From assembly GCA_964429355.1 (NCBI GenBank), contig CAYSCH010000204.1, positions 1 through 16,688 of the forward strand: DNA of 16,688 nt. The letters run 5' to 3'. The number at the start of each line of letters is the position of its first letter. Within the stretch, counting starts at the first letter, position 1. The notes beneath the pieces are model-generated. The model was not told the DNA's origin and made no database searches. It was given only the letters and a program-made list of their open reading frames with translations. Positions 16,109 to 16,688 of the stretch are shown here, in pieces. Source of the stretch: JAAYAY01 sp964429355 (GTDB lineage: Bacteria > Planctomycetota > Planctomycetia > Pirellulales > Thermoguttaceae). The position numbers were made by a program, and so were the translations under genes.

Positions 16109-16116
16109 CCCCCCTT
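16109..16116 (-). promoter_or_regulatory. Shine-Dalgarno site AAGGGGGG deciding the start at 16102
   Basis: AAGGGGGG lies six bases before the ATG at 16102 (spacer ACGATC). The start context closely resembles that of the methyltransferase/PQQ gene: both have a purine-rich run, a six-base spacer and ATGCCGAAA. Confidence 0.7.
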
Positions 16117-16191
16117 CACAAGACGCTACCTCCGCGTGGCGCGCATGCTGCCCCCGCCGCACCCACGCAGGAATCAATGGCAACGACTCCA

Positions 16192-16220
16192 AGACTATCT
16201 CCCGCCACCCATGGAGTCAA
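16192..16220 (-). promoter_or_regulatory. Possible promoter for the giant gene
   Basis: On the minus strand TTGACT (16215-16220, 5 of 6) is 17 bp from TAGTCT (16192-16197, 3 of 6), giving a start near 16185 and a leader of about 83 nt. The -10 is weak. The 186-bp gap 16103-16288 holds no gene and no clear terminator for the upstream paralogue. Confidence 0.35.
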
Positions 16221-16288
16221 CCAGTGAAGATTCGGTTTTAACGGCCTTGGCTGTCACAAAACGCGAGTCCGACCCCCGCCCGCGCCCG

Positions 16289-16688
16289 TCACCAGGTGCC
16301 GTATCGGATCAGGTTGTAGGCGAGGCTGTCATCAACATCGATTGTGTCGTTCTTGACTCCGTCGGACGAACGGGCGTAGACCATGTCGAAGTAGACGGCT
16401 TCGAGCTGGTAGACCGTGGCGGCCGTGTCTCGCAGGATCGCCGAGTTGTCGTGGCCGAGGAGCGTGTCGGCGCCGCTCGCATCGTACAGGTAGGCCCGAT
16501 CGCTCGATCCGTCGGTACTGGAACCTGCAGCCGTCACGAAGTGGAAGCCTCTCACGTATTGGTAGAAGGATCCAGCCGTATCAGTCAACGTGCTGTAGGT
16601 CGGATAGCCGCGGTAGATATTGCCACCCGATAGAGAGCCGGTCAACGTGGCCGTGTCGGCTCCGCCGCGGTTCGAGTAGGCGTAGAAC
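16289..16688 (-). CDS. C-terminal end of a second giant solenoid protein, tandem paralogue (partial at window edge)
   Basis: The last 132 codons of a minus-strand gene that continues beyond the right edge; the stop is TGA at 16289-16291. The protein end carries the same Tyr-rich solenoid repeats as the complete giant protein (DTATLTGS, YPTYSTLT, VRGFHFVTA, DRAYLYD) and ends with the identical NLIRYGTW. Over the last 118 residues only 6 differ: Ala to Leu, Ala to Gly, Asn to Asp, Ser to Ala twice, and Thr to Val. At least 8 of the 19 nucleotide differences are silent, so both copies appear to be under coding constraint. The parts beyond the window are unknown, so whether it shares the propeller modules cannot be told from here. 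Confidence 0.9.
   Translation of the reverse strand, partial: FYAYSNRGGADTATLTGSLSGGNIYRGYPTYSTLTDTAGSFYQYVRGFHFVTAAGSSTDGSSDRAYLYDASGADTLLGHDNSAILRDTAATVYQLEAVYFDMVYARSSDGVKNDTIDVDDSLAYNLIRYGTW
16292..16688 (-). repeat. Direct repeat, copy 2: 3' end of the upstream paralogue
   Basis: Counterpart of 7184-7580, offset by 9108 bp. The match continues to the window edge, so the true repeat may be longer. Confidence 0.95.

Noticed and set aside
16103..16192. Thirty extra N-terminal residues on the giant protein
   Set aside because: The predicted promoter would overlap this start, and the ATG at 16102 has a good Shine-Dalgarno site and typical MPK beginning.

Overview
The window looks like chromosomal DNA of a GC-rich planctomycete (Planctomycetota, probably Pirellulales-like). 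This is inferred from four traits. A giant secreted protein has an N-terminal LEPR-XLL-type motif (VEPLEDRRMLS). It also carries SdrD_B-like domains joined to beta-propellers. A second secreted protein is a methyltransferase/PQQ-propeller fusion with the WPTYRHDAARSG signature. The left edge holds short GGGCCTCGCTTACG-type tandem repeats. No 16S rRNA or other taxonomic marker is present.

Every gene I can support lies on the minus strand, so transcription runs right to left. From right to left they are: the 3' end of a giant secreted-protein gene cut by the window edge (16289-16688); a complete 2973-residue giant gene (7181-16102) whose 3' end is about 95% identical to that fragment; a secreted M48 zinc metalloprotease (6116-7042); a UvrC-type excinuclease lacking the usual C-terminal helix-hairpin-helix region (4508-5854); and a secreted methyltransferase/PQQ-propeller protein (222-4258) interrupted by a 10-N assembly gap. 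Six 29-bp tandem repeats (82-255) supply the last codons and the stop of that last gene. Intergenic gaps are 138-261 bp. Each complete gene has a plausible sigma70-type promoter whose predicted start lies about 64-83 nt before the start codon, so the genes read as separate units rather than one operon.

The giant protein is the most interesting object. After the LEPR-XLL motif come seven Asp-box (BNR-like) repeats, then four modules. In each module a seven-repeat propeller sits inside an SdrD_B-like domain, between its body and its closing DFGN strand. Three of these propellers are YVTN/lactonase-like and one is TolB/PD40-like. A cadherin-like domain and a Tyr-rich solenoid of about 50-residue repeats follow. 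The tandem paralogue to its right shares at least the solenoid end. I infer a cell-surface or extracellular role; no enzymatic active site is evident.

Apart from general exported-protein and repair functions, I see no pathway linking the genes, and no RNA genes, insertion sequences, CRISPR arrays or phage genes.
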